9,316 nucleotides of DNA from Pseudomonadota bacterium (GTDB taxonomy: Bacteria > Pseudomonadota > Gammaproteobacteria > Enterobacterales > Succinivibrionaceae): the NCBI GenBank assembly GCA_023460615.1, contig JAEWPL010000155.1:1-9316 (forward strand). The letters run 5' to 3'. Shown piece after piece: positions 1 to 6,666 of this stretch. Made by a program: the position numbers and the translations under genes. The notes below the pieces were generated by a model that saw only the letters and a program-made list of their open reading frames with translations, searched no databases and was not told where the DNA came from. Numbering within the stretch: position 1 is the stretch's first letter; every line of letters begins with the position of its first letter.

Positions 1-314
1 TTATTATCGTTCTCCTCCTCATCGGACAAATCTACAACCCAGGTTTTATCGCCATTAGTTGCATCAAAAGAGTAAACCTTACCTTCACGACCGGCAATAT
101 ATAATTGGCGACCACTGATGCAAGGTACTAATTGGGAATAGAACTTATCAGAGCCTTGGGTACTTGCTGACCACACATTAGTAGGCTCAAAGATATTCTT
201 AATCTCTGGTGCTTCTACAGGTGCAAATAAGTCCTTATTAGAATTACAACCTGTAGTAGATGCAAAAGCTAATGCTAACACTGTTACTAAGCAGGAAATT
301 TGCTTTTTTAACAT
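1..314 (-). CDS. bamB: BamB, outer-membrane assembly lipoprotein (N-terminal part; gene runs off the left edge)
   Basis: Reading leftwards from the ATG at 314, 104 codons are visible and the frame is open to the window edge. The product begins with a lipoprotein-type signal peptide: two Lys at residues 3-4, a hydrophobic core at about 5-18, and STTGC with the lipid-carrying Cys at residue 23, followed by Asn at +2, which fits outer-membrane sorting. The mature start resembles E. coli BamB (FEPTNVWSAS, then FYSQLVP, then a first beta-propeller blade with the pattern YIAGREGKVYSFDATNGDKTW). BamB is the beta-propeller subunit of the BAM complex, which folds beta-barrel proteins into the outer membrane from the periplasmic side. 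A good ribosome site, AAGGTGG at 320-326, sits 5 bases before the start. It lies 36 bases after yfgM, as in E. coli. Only the first blade can be judged; identity rests on sequence resemblance plus gene order. Confidence 0.9.
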   Translation of the reverse strand, partial: MLKKQISCLVTVLALAFASTTGCNSNKDLFAPVEAPEIKNIFEPTNVWSASTQGSDKFYSQLVPCISGRQLYIAGREGKVYSFDATNGDKTWVVDLSDEEENDN

Positions 315-350
315 GAATGCCACCTTAATATTTGTAGATTTAATCAGGTA

Positions 351-1052
351 TTATTTTTTTATTTTAGTTGCTGAAGCTGCAATTTTTTCTTCAAGCTTTA
401 AGGCTCTTTCAAAAGCAGGAGTTTGACCTTCTGCAATTAAGCTATCAGCTTTGATTTGTAATACAGAAGTAATAGCAATATTCTTTTGCTCACAAATTGA
501 AATAGCCTCTTGATATGCTTTTGAAGCAAGATCTTTTTTACCTTGTAATAAATAAATATCACCTAATAATTCTTGTTTCTCAACAGCATAAGCCTCTTGA
601 GTTAAACCATCTAAAAGCTTAACTGCCTCATCATATTTTTGTGATTGAGTTAAGATATGAGCCTTTACTAAGGTAGCATTAGGAGCAACTAATTTACCAC
701 CATTTTCAATAGCAAAATCAACACTCTTTAGAGCTTCATCATACTTAGCTTCATTAGTTTGTACAGCAGCTACATCTAAAGATAAAAGAGCACCATAAAT
801 ATCCTCATGCTCTTTTATAAAGGAGCTTGCCTGTTCTAAAGCTTTAGTTGGCTCTAAGGTTAACTTAGTTTGAATAGCAGACATTTGATAAGCATACTCT
901 TGAGCTTGAGTAGTCTTATGATCTTGGTAATAACGATAGCCTACCATACCACCAATAGCGATAACTACGCCAACGGTTAATGACAACCAGTTTTCATGCC
1001 ACCAATTACGAACGACTTGCTCTCTCTCGTGATCGTCTGTTAATACATCCAT
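351..1052 (-). CDS. yfgM: YfgM, SecYEG-associated periplasmic TPR chaperone protein
   Basis: The 233-residue product has a short charged cytoplasmic N-terminus (residues 1-20), one membrane helix at about 22-42, and a periplasmic alpha-helical region made of tetratricopeptide-like repeats to the C-terminus (for example around 87-130 and 135-185). This is the architecture of the YfgM/TPR_21 family. In E. coli, YfgM is anchored in the inner membrane, associates with the SecYEG translocon and PpiD, and helps hand over secreted proteins. E. coli YfgM is 206 residues, so this one is slightly longer. The start is supported by AAAGGA at 1060-1065, seven bases upstream. It follows hisS by 16 bases and precedes bamB, the usual order, so it is probably co-transcribed with both. 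The Lys-rich end (ATKIKK) is unremarkable. Confidence 0.9.
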   Translation of the reverse strand: MDVLTDDHEREQVVRNWWHENWLSLTVGVVIAIGGMVGYRYYQDHKTTQAQEYAYQMSAIQTKLTLEPTKALEQASSFIKEHEDIYGALLSLDVAAVQTNEAKYDEALKSVDFAIENGGKLVAPNATLVKAHILTQSQKYDEAVKLLDGLTQEAYAVEKQELLGDIYLLQGKKDLASKAYQEAISICEQKNIAITSVLQIKADSLIAEGQTPAFERALKLEEKIAASATKIKK

Positions 1053-1068
1053 CTTTATTTCCTTTATG

Positions 1069-2346
1069 CTAGTTTAAAATCTCTTTGATAGCGTCAATAG
1101 CTGCATCAATAGCATACTCACGTTGTTCACTATCTTTATCTGTCATGTTCTTTACTGTAACAGTATTATTAGCAATTTCACTTTCGCCTATAATCACTGC
1201 TACTTTAGCACCAAACTTATCTGCTTTCTTAAATTGCTTCTTAAAGTTACCGCCACCGCAGTGCATCATAATGCGCTTACCAGGTATACCTTGGCGAAGT
1301 TTAGCTGAAACTTTAAGCATAGTCTCTTCACAGTTTTCACCGCTACCTACTACATACACATCTACGCTTGGATTTGCTTTTACTTTACCTAAAGTAGTTA
1401 ACAATAGGATTAAGCGCTCCATACCTAAACCAAAGCCAACCGCTTTAGTTGGGCTACCACCTAATTGCTCTACAAGTGAATCGTAACGACCACCACCACA
1501 AACAGTACCTTGAGCACCTAAAGCTTTGGTGGTCCACTCAAATACAGTTAGATTGTAGTAATCAAGACCACGTACTAGTCTATCATTTAATACGTATTTA
1601 ATACCTAAATTATCTAAGTACTTTTGAAGTCCCTCAAAGTGTGCTTTAGTTTCTGCTCCAAAATAATCTCTAAGTTTAGGGGCATCAGCTAATAATTTTT
1701 GAACTTCTTGATCTTTAGTATCTAACACACGTAGTGGGTTAGTATGAGTACGACGCTTTGAGTCCTCATCTAGCTTCTCAAAATTAGCTTCTAAGAATTT
1801 AACTAAGTCAGCTTTGTAAGCTTTACGCTCATCAGCAGAGCCTAGGGAGTTTAACTCTAGTTGTAAGTCGTTTTCGATACCAAATTTCTTCCAAATATCA
1901 TAAGTTAAAGCAATTAACTCTGCATCGATATCAGGACCGTCAATACCAAAAACTTCTACACCAGTTTGGTGGAATTGACGATATCTGCCTTTTTGTGGGC
2001 GCTCATGACGGAACATAGGTCCCATGTACCACAATCTTTGTTCTTGATTGTAAACTAGGTTGTGCTCTAAACAGGCACGCACACAACCTGCGGTACCCTC
2101 AGGACGTAAAGATAAATGATCCCCTGAGCGATCCTCAAAAGAGTACATCTCCTTCTCAACCACATCAGTTACCTCACCAATTGCACGACAAAATAGATTT
2201 GTCTTCTCAACAATTGGCATTCTAACCTCGCTGTAACCGTAGCTTGATAAAGTGTCTTTTAAAACTTTTTCAACCTGTTGCCAAATAGAAGTATCTTCAG
2301 GTAATAAATCGTTCATACCTCTAATTGCTTGAACCATAAGTGCCAT
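1069..2346 (-). CDS. hisS: Histidyl-tRNA synthetase
   Basis: The 425-residue product is a class II aminoacyl-tRNA synthetase that charges tRNA-His with histidine in the cytoplasm. All family landmarks are present in order: QAIRGMNDLLP at 6-16; LRPEGTAGCVR (80-90); motif 2 with RHERPQKGRYRQFHQ (113-127); the histidine-specific HisA segment RLVRGLDYYN (256-265); GGRYDSLVEQLGG (285-297); and motif 3 GFGLGMERL (304-312). The C-terminal 100 residues form the anticodon-binding domain. Length matches E. coli HisRS (424). The first ATG is preferred over the second one at codon 4 because AGGA (2353-2356) lies seven bases before the first. The ribosome site falls in the 11-base gap after ispG, which implies tight operon coupling. 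No missing catalytic residues were seen. Confidence 0.98.
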   Translation of the reverse strand: MALMVQAIRGMNDLLPEDTSIWQQVEKVLKDTLSSYGYSEVRMPIVEKTNLFCRAIGEVTDVVEKEMYSFEDRSGDHLSLRPEGTAGCVRACLEHNLVYNQEQRLWYMGPMFRHERPQKGRYRQFHQTGVEVFGIDGPDIDAELIALTYDIWKKFGIENDLQLELNSLGSADERKAYKADLVKFLEANFEKLDEDSKRRTHTNPLRVLDTKDQEVQKLLADAPKLRDYFGAETKAHFEGLQKYLDNLGIKYVLNDRLVRGLDYYNLTVFEWTTKALGAQGTVCGGGRYDSLVEQLGGSPTKAVGFGLGMERLILLLTTLGKVKANPSVDVYVVGSGENCEETMLKVSAKLRQGIPGKRIMMHCGGGNFKKQFKKADKFGAKVAVIIGESEIANNTVTVKNMTDKDSEQREYAIDAAIDAIKEILN

Positions 2347-2357
2347 ATTATTTCCTA

Positions 2358-3446
2358 TTACTTAGCATTAGCAACGCGACTTCTTACGCGTTGTTCAATA
2401 ATCTCAATTGCTTTATCGCTATCAAATTTGCCCATTAAATTGCCATCTTCATAAATGAGGCAACGACCTTTAGGTGCACCGCAAACTGCGATATCCGCAC
2501 CCTTTGCTTCACCAGGGCCATTTACTACACAGCCCATTACCGCAATTTTCAAAGGCTGTTTTATATCTGACAATTTATTTTCAAGAGCAGCGACTGTCTT
2601 TACTACATCAATACCTTTACGACCACAAGTTGGACAAGCGGTAATATCCACACCACGAGTACGTAGGTGCATGCTCTTTAAAATTGCCCAACCAACTTTA
2701 ATCTCTTCTACAGGATCAGCTGCTAAAGAAACGCGTAAAGTATCGCCAATTCCTTGTTTTAATAACCAGGAAATACCTATTGAGGACAATACAGTACCAC
2801 CTGTTAGGCCACCTGCTTCTGTAATACCTAAATGTAGTGGTGCATCTGTCTTTTGTGCAAGTTGCTCATAAGCTGTCACACAAAGATTTAATTCTGAGGC
2901 TTTTACAGAAAAAGCATAATCAAAAAAGTTATGCTCATCTAGGGTACTAGCAGCTCTTAGCGCTGCCTCTACCATAGCATCTGGGCATGGGGTGCCATAT
3001 TTTTCAATTAAATCTTTATCTAAAGAGCCTGCGTTTACACCTACACGAATAGGTAAACCAAAGTCTCTTGCTGCTTGACATACAGCATCAATCTTTTCAC
3101 TTGAGCCGATGTTACCTGGGTTAATTCTTAAGGCTGCAGCACCCTTTTGAGCACAAGCAATCGCAATTTTGTAATCAAAGTGAATATCACTCACGATAGG
3201 GACATTTACTTGTTTTACAATTTTTGCAAAAGCATCTACAGCATCAAGTGTTGGTACTGTTACTCTTACAATGTCAGCTCCAGCATTTTCTAGAGCTTTA
3301 ATTTGAGCAACAGTGGACTCTACATCCATAGTATCTGTACAAGTCATAGATTGTACAGAGATAGGTGCATCTCCACCTACTAGTACAGAGCCTACCTTTA
3401 TTTGACGGCTTTTTCTGCGTTTAATTGCAGGAGCTTTCCATTCCAT
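2358..3446 (-). CDS. ispG: IspG, 4-hydroxy-3-methylbut-2-enyl diphosphate synthase
   Basis: IspG catalyses the penultimate step of the MEP (non-mevalonate) isoprenoid pathway, reductive ring opening of MEcPP to HMBPP, using a [4Fe-4S] cluster. The 362-residue product has the N-terminal TIM barrel with VQSMT (31-35), GADIVRV (56-62), SDIHFDY (86-92), LRINPGNIG (106-114), GVNAGSL (136-142) and LHLGITEAGG (204-213), then the cluster domain: Cys271 and Cys274 in CPTCGR, Cys306 in GCVVNGPGE, and Glu313, matching the three cysteines and glutamate of the E. coli enzyme. Length is close to E. coli (372). The start has AGGA at 3453-3456, seven bases upstream and overlapping the TAG stop of rodZ. It sits eight bases after rodZ and 11 before hisS, the conserved order. 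The cell must therefore make isoprenoids through the MEP pathway. Confidence 0.98.
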   Translation of the reverse strand: MEWKAPAIKRRKSRQIKVGSVLVGGDAPISVQSMTCTDTMDVESTVAQIKALENAGADIVRVTVPTLDAVDAFAKIVKQVNVPIVSDIHFDYKIAIACAQKGAAALRINPGNIGSSEKIDAVCQAARDFGLPIRVGVNAGSLDKDLIEKYGTPCPDAMVEAALRAASTLDEHNFFDYAFSVKASELNLCVTAYEQLAQKTDAPLHLGITEAGGLTGGTVLSSIGISWLLKQGIGDTLRVSLAADPVEEIKVGWAILKSMHLRTRGVDITACPTCGRKGIDVVKTVAALENKLSDIKQPLKIAVMGCVVNGPGEAKGADIAVCGAPKGRCLIYEDGNLMGKFDSDKAIEIIEQRVRSRVANAK

Positions 3447-3454
3447 GATAAGTC

Positions 3455-5119
3455 CTATAACTTAGGTAATTCAAAAGTAACTTGCTTTGCACTAGGTACT
3501 GCAAGGGTAGTTCCTAAATAAGTAACTCTAATGCTTGAAGTATCATTTACACTTACTCTTAATGGTGGAATACCAGTAACTTTAATAGTTTGACCAGCTT
3601 TGAAGGTACCTTGTTTTAATACCTTACCATTAGCAGTTACTTTTAAAGCTGCATCGTGTAACACTCTAATTGATACTGTGTTAAAAGATTCAAAAGGATC
3701 ACGTTTACCTGCAAGTCTAACTCTTGAAGAAATATCCTTTAATTGAGCTGAAAGAGCAACTTGACTCTCTGTGGCAACAGGAGTTGTGCTCTGCTCTTGC
3801 TTTGCAGTTTCAACCTTCTTATCTTCTGTCTTTTGAGTATTAGCTTTTAAAGTCTCAGTCTTTACAGTAGCTACCTTTTGATCTTTTTTAAGCTCTAAAG
3901 CTTTAGTTTCAGTCTTAGTATTTAAAGATACAGGTTGTAAGCTATTGTTTTGCTGTTCTTTTTCAATGGCAGCAATTTTTTGCTTAGTTTTCTCATCTAC
4001 AGTATTTTGAGTCTTTACTTTCAAAGACATGTGAGAGTCAATATCCTCAACCTCATCATCAACAGTCTTAGCTTGAGCATCAATGATCTCGTTAGTATCA
4101 AGATTTTCTGCCTGCTCTTTAGCCATTAAAGTGTTCTCATCAACTAAAGGAGCTTCTTCAACAACTTTAGCCTTTAGCTTTGAGTTTTTAGTATCTAATG
4201 TTAAAGTGCCTTCCTCATCTTGAGATGGGTTTACAGTATCCTCAATTACTAAAGAGCCAGTACTTGACTCTGATGGGGTTGAAAATAACTTATAAATAAT
4301 TAAGCCTAAACCAAAGCCAAAGAGTACTAAGGCTATTAAGGAGAATACTTTCAAGCCCTTTGTTACGTGATGCTCTGAATCTTTATTCTTATGAGCATTC
4401 TCATTTTCTTGTACAGTAGCAGCTACTGCTTCTTTGTACATATCTACAAGTAAATTTGGATCTAAATTTACAAGCTTTGCATAATTTGCAATATGTACAC
4501 TAGTAAAAGGTACTGCTGTAGGTTGATTTAATCTGTCGTGTTCAATATCAGAAATAGTGTTAATTCTTGTATTTAAACGATTAGCTACCTCACGGATAGA
4601 TAAACCTAATTTCTCACGGCAGTGTAATAAAATAGCGCCAGCACGACGTGGTACATTGTCATCTGACAAGGTTGTGCTTTGTGGCACTAAATCAGGATCT
4701 TCCACATCAGTTGATTGTAATTTTTCTTCACTTGAAAAATCAGGCGCACTCTCAAGTGGTTGATTAACCTGCTCTAGAGTTTCTTGATTTTGAGCTACAG
4801 TTTGAGGCTCTGTACTTACTTGTGGTTCAACACTTTCATTTTCAGTGGCAGTCAAATTCTCTAAGTTAGCATCTACAGCGGTCTCAACTACATTGTCTTC
4901 ATTAACCCCTTGAGTAACAGCCTTTAATTGATCTTCTGATAAAGTATTAGTTAAAGACTCATTTTCTAAAGGTTCTTTTTGAGTATCAATGTTAAGATTT
5001 TGCTCTTGATTATCTTGTGACTGTTCCATAAAAGGCTCTTGTACCTCTTTTCTCAACTGATTATGAATATTTGTTCTATCCTGACGATTTCTTAACCTTC
5101 TAATACGTCTAGAACTCAT
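3455..5119 (-). CDS. rodZ: RodZ, MreB-binding cell-shape protein with long N-terminal extension
   Basis: RodZ is a single-pass inner-membrane protein that links cytoplasmic MreB filaments to the elongasome. The 554-residue product has, in order: an Arg-rich start (1-30), an acidic Glu/Gln/Asn/Thr-rich stretch without clear fold (31-157), a helix-turn-helix domain (about 158-236, with LGLSIREVANRLN and ISDIEHDRLN), a Lys/Asn-rich linker, one membrane helix (257-279), a long low-complexity Lys/Glu/Thr periplasmic linker (280-460), and the C-terminal DUF4115 beta domain (about 480-553). E. coli RodZ is 337 residues and its HTH starts near residue 15, so this protein is enlarged at both ends. The ATG at 5119 has AAGG overlapping the rlmN stop codon, and the gap to rlmN is only 11 bases. 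An in-frame ATG at codon 31 (5027-5029) is a possible alternative start. No frameshift was seen. Confidence 0.92.
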   Translation of the reverse strand: MSSRRIRRLRNRQDRTNIHNQLRKEVQEPFMEQSQDNQEQNLNIDTQKEPLENESLTNTLSEDQLKAVTQGVNEDNVVETAVDANLENLTATENESVEPQVSTEPQTVAQNQETLEQVNQPLESAPDFSSEEKLQSTDVEDPDLVPQSTTLSDDNVPRRAGAILLHCREKLGLSIREVANRLNTRINTISDIEHDRLNQPTAVPFTSVHIANYAKLVNLDPNLLVDMYKEAVAATVQENENAHKNKDSEHHVTKGLKVFSLIALVLFGFGLGLIIYKLFSTPSESSTGSLVIEDTVNPSQDEEGTLTLDTKNSKLKAKVVEEAPLVDENTLMAKEQAENLDTNEIIDAQAKTVDDEVEDIDSHMSLKVKTQNTVDEKTKQKIAAIEKEQQNNSLQPVSLNTKTETKALELKKDQKVATVKTETLKANTQKTEDKKVETAKQEQSTTPVATESQVALSAQLKDISSRVRLAGKRDPFESFNTVSIRVLHDAALKVTANGKVLKQGTFKAGQTIKVTGIPPLRVSVNDTSSIRVTYLGTTLAVPSAKQVTFELPKL

Positions 5120-5130
5120 TTTTTCTTGCC

Positions 5131-6228
5131 TTAGTTAACTTGTGCGTTAATCTTTAGTTTTGATAATTTATCTTTTACTTGACCTGCTAATTGACCACAA
5201 GCTGCGGAAATCTCATCGCCACGAGTAGTTCTCTTGATCACAGTAAAGCCAGCATCAAATAGTACTTTATAGAATCTATCTATACGGCTATTTGATGGCT
5301 TCTTATAAGCGCTACCTTCATGCTCATTAAAAGGAATTAAATTAACTTTGCATGGAATGGTGCGTAATAGTTTTACTAATTGCTCTGCTTGTTCAGTGCT
5401 GTCGTTTACATGATCTAGTAATACATACTCAATAGTTACACGACCACAATTAGCATTTGATTTATCTAGGTAATTTCTTACTGAGTCTAATACTTTTTCA
5501 ATATTGTACTTTTTGTTAAGTGGTACTAGCTCATCACGAAGTTCATCGTTTGGTGCATGTAAAGATAAAGCTAAAGCTACATCTACTTTACCTGCAATCT
5601 TATTTAATACAGGAGCTACACCTGAGGTAGAAACAGTAACGCGACGCTTTGAGAGCGCAAAAGCATAATCACTTAACAAGAGATCGCATACTTTAATTAC
5701 ATTCTCAAGATTAAGCAGTGGCTCACCCATACCCATCATCACTACATTAGAGATAGGCTTTTGCTCTTGATTGTTACTAAAACCAACTCTTGTGGCAGCT
5801 CTAAATACTTGACCTATGATCTCGTTAACAGTCAAATTACGGTTAAAGCCCTGAGCGCCAGTACGGCAAAAAGAGCACTTTACAGGACAACCTACCTGAG
5901 TTGAGATACATAAAGTATTTCTGTCTTCTTCAGGGATAAGTACAGTCTCAACTAATTGACCATCACCGATATCTAAAGCCCACTTAGTAGTACCATCGGA
6001 GGCTTTTTGCTCGGTTACAATCTCTGGGGCTGTAATTACACAAAGCTCTTTTAATTTAGCTCTTAAATCCTTACGCAAATTAGTCATTTCATCAAAGTTG
6101 GTAACACCAAATTGATATATCCAACGTAGGATCTGTTGTGATCTAAAGGACTTCTCCCCTATAGACTCAAAGAATTCACCTAATTCTTTAGGGGAGAGGT
6201 TCATTAAATTAATTAAATCTGACGCCAT
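5131..6228 (-). CDS. rlmN: RlmN, dual-specificity 23S rRNA A2503 / tRNA A37 C2-methyltransferase
   Basis: RlmN is a radical-SAM enzyme that methylates C2 of adenosine 2503 in 23S rRNA and of adenosine 37 in some tRNAs. The 365-residue product carries the radical-SAM cluster motif CxxxCxxC with Cys114, Cys118 and Cys121, then the SAM-binding MMGMGEP (164-170) and SLHAPNDELRDE (222-233). The two mechanistic cysteines are also in place: Cys107 (E. coli Cys118) and Cys344 in AACGQLAG (E. coli Cys355, the methyl-carrying residue). Residues 1-100 form the usual N-terminal accessory domain (GEKSFRSQQILRWIYQ). The start at 6228 gives an N-terminus that aligns with E. coli; its ribosome site is weak (GGAAAA about 11 bases upstream). 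It is the first gene of the operon, behind a probable promoter. E. coli also has rlmN directly before rodZ. Confidence 0.97.
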   Translation of the reverse strand: MASDLINLMNLSPKELGEFFESIGEKSFRSQQILRWIYQFGVTNFDEMTNLRKDLRAKLKELCVITAPEIVTEQKASDGTTKWALDIGDGQLVETVLIPEEDRNTLCISTQVGCPVKCSFCRTGAQGFNRNLTVNEIIGQVFRAATRVGFSNNQEQKPISNVVMMGMGEPLLNLENVIKVCDLLLSDYAFALSKRRVTVSTSGVAPVLNKIAGKVDVALALSLHAPNDELRDELVPLNKKYNIEKVLDSVRNYLDKSNANCGRVTIEYVLLDHVNDSTEQAEQLVKLLRTIPCKVNLIPFNEHEGSAYKKPSNSRIDRFYKVLFDAGFTVIKRTTRGDEISAACGQLAGQVKDKLSKLKINAQVN

Positions 6229-6267
6229 TTGCTTATTTTTCCATAATAAGAACTATTTAAACTGATA

Positions 6268-6296
6268 ATTATAACAATAACGAAGCTGTTTTACGA
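6268..6296 (-). promoter_or_regulatory. Probable sigma-70 type promoter of the rlmN-rodZ-ispG-hisS-yfgM-bamB operon
   Basis: On the minus strand a perfect TATAAT (6268-6273) is preceded, at exactly 17 bases, by TCGTAA (6291-6296), a poor -35 match. Transcription would start near 6261 and leave a leader of about 33 bases before rlmN. This is the only sizeable gap upstream of the operon, which supports the call. The region is very AT-rich, so the hexamers alone are weak evidence. Confidence 0.5.
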
Positions 6297-6431
6297 TTTT
6301 TTTACTGCACATTTTCGGTTAATTTAATCTAGTGAGAATGCAAATTTTTATGTTTAAGATTTAAAGCTATCTCACAAACTTATAAATTTAAATTAAGTTG
6401 CTTTGACTTGTTAAAAATCACAACTAAGCTC

Positions 6432-6454
6432 ATAAGTAGGAAACAATAAGTAGG
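6432..6454 (+). repeat. Pair of 9-base direct repeats before the small gene
   Basis: ATAAGTAGG occurs at 6432-6440 and again at 6446-6454, 14 bases apart, just before the ATG at 6463. The second copy supplies the AGG that acts as the ribosome site, eight bases from the start. It overlaps a small dyad AGGTCACCT (6452-6460). This could be a local duplication of a Shine-Dalgarno region or a binding site; nothing decides between them. Confidence 0.45.
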
Positions 6455-6462
6455 TCACCTTT

Positions 6463-6666
6463 ATGATAAAAATGAGTAACGCTAAAACTAGGCAACTTAA
6501 GTGCCTTAAGGACGATAACGAAAAGATCTGGGATAACATCGTATCTTATTTCCACTCTTTATCTCAGGAGAAACAAGATGCGATTATGCTAAAGATATAT
6601 AAGAACTTATATTATGATAAGAATAAGCACTACAGCTTGCTTATCTCAAGCAATAAACAAGCTTAA
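6463..6666 (+). CDS. Hypothetical small basic protein, 67 residues
   Basis: I do not recognise this protein. It is the only plus-strand gene. The product is cytoplasmic by appearance: no signal peptide and no membrane helix. It is Lys-rich with a net positive charge. A predicted helical centre with a regular hydrophobic pattern runs from about residue 19 to 51 (IWDNIVSYFHSL, then DAIMLKIYKNLYY), with a single Cys at 14. The start is supported by TAGG at 6451-6454, eight bases before the ATG; an in-frame ATG at codon 4 is too far from that site. Its TAA stop shares the bases TTAA with the stop of cobB on the other strand, so both frames end in the same place. Codon usage resembles the neighbours. 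It could be a small regulatory or nucleic-acid-binding protein, but nothing in the sequence proves a function. It is a moderate-confidence gene because of its short length. Confidence 0.6.
   Translation: MIKMSNAKTRQLKCLKDDNEKIWDNIVSYFHSLSQEKQDAIMLKIYKNLYYDKNKHYSLLISSNKQA

Larger units (their letters stand above)
6229..6462. other. Divergent intergenic region between rlmN and the small plus-strand gene
   Basis: These 234 AT-rich bases are the only non-coding stretch of any size in the window. They must carry start signals for rlmN (minus) and for the small gene (plus). Leftmost is the rlmN leader with its TATAAT. The middle holds a perfect 10-base palindrome AATTTAAATT (6385-6394) and a loose inverted pair GTGAGA (6332-6337) / TCTCAC (6370-6375). 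A TTGACT at 6403-6408 on the plus strand could be a -35 for the small gene, with only a poor TAAGCT at 6425-6430 as -10. I see no tRNA, structured RNA or terminator here. Confidence 0.6.

Noticed and set aside
1085..1486. Plus-strand open frame of 133 codons inside hisS
   Set aside because: It lies wholly antisense to a complete, well-conserved hisS and its translation resembles no family; a shadow frame.
2455..2871. Plus-strand open frame of 138 codons inside ispG
   Set aside because: Antisense to the conserved cluster-binding end of ispG, with no recognisable product.
4557..4763. Plus-strand open frame inside rodZ
   Set aside because: Antisense to the RodZ helix-turn-helix region; no ribosome site worth noting.
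6233..6244. Three-codon open frame ATG-GAA-AAA-TAA in the rlmN leader
   Set aside because: Has no distinct ribosome site and such short frames are expected by chance; not enough to claim a leader peptide.
6264..6282. Fur-box-like stretch beginning GATAAT over the rlmN promoter
   Set aside because: About 13 of 19 positions agree with the consensus, but the region is very AT-rich and the mismatches fall in the second half, so chance is likely.
6332..6375. Inverted pair GTGAGA/TCTCAC
   Set aside because: A six-base stem with a 32-base gap; too weak to call an operator or hairpin.
6637..6653. Stem-loop TTGCTT/AAGCAA as a transcription terminator
   Set aside because: Only two G-C pairs, no T-tract on either strand, and it lies inside a coding frame.
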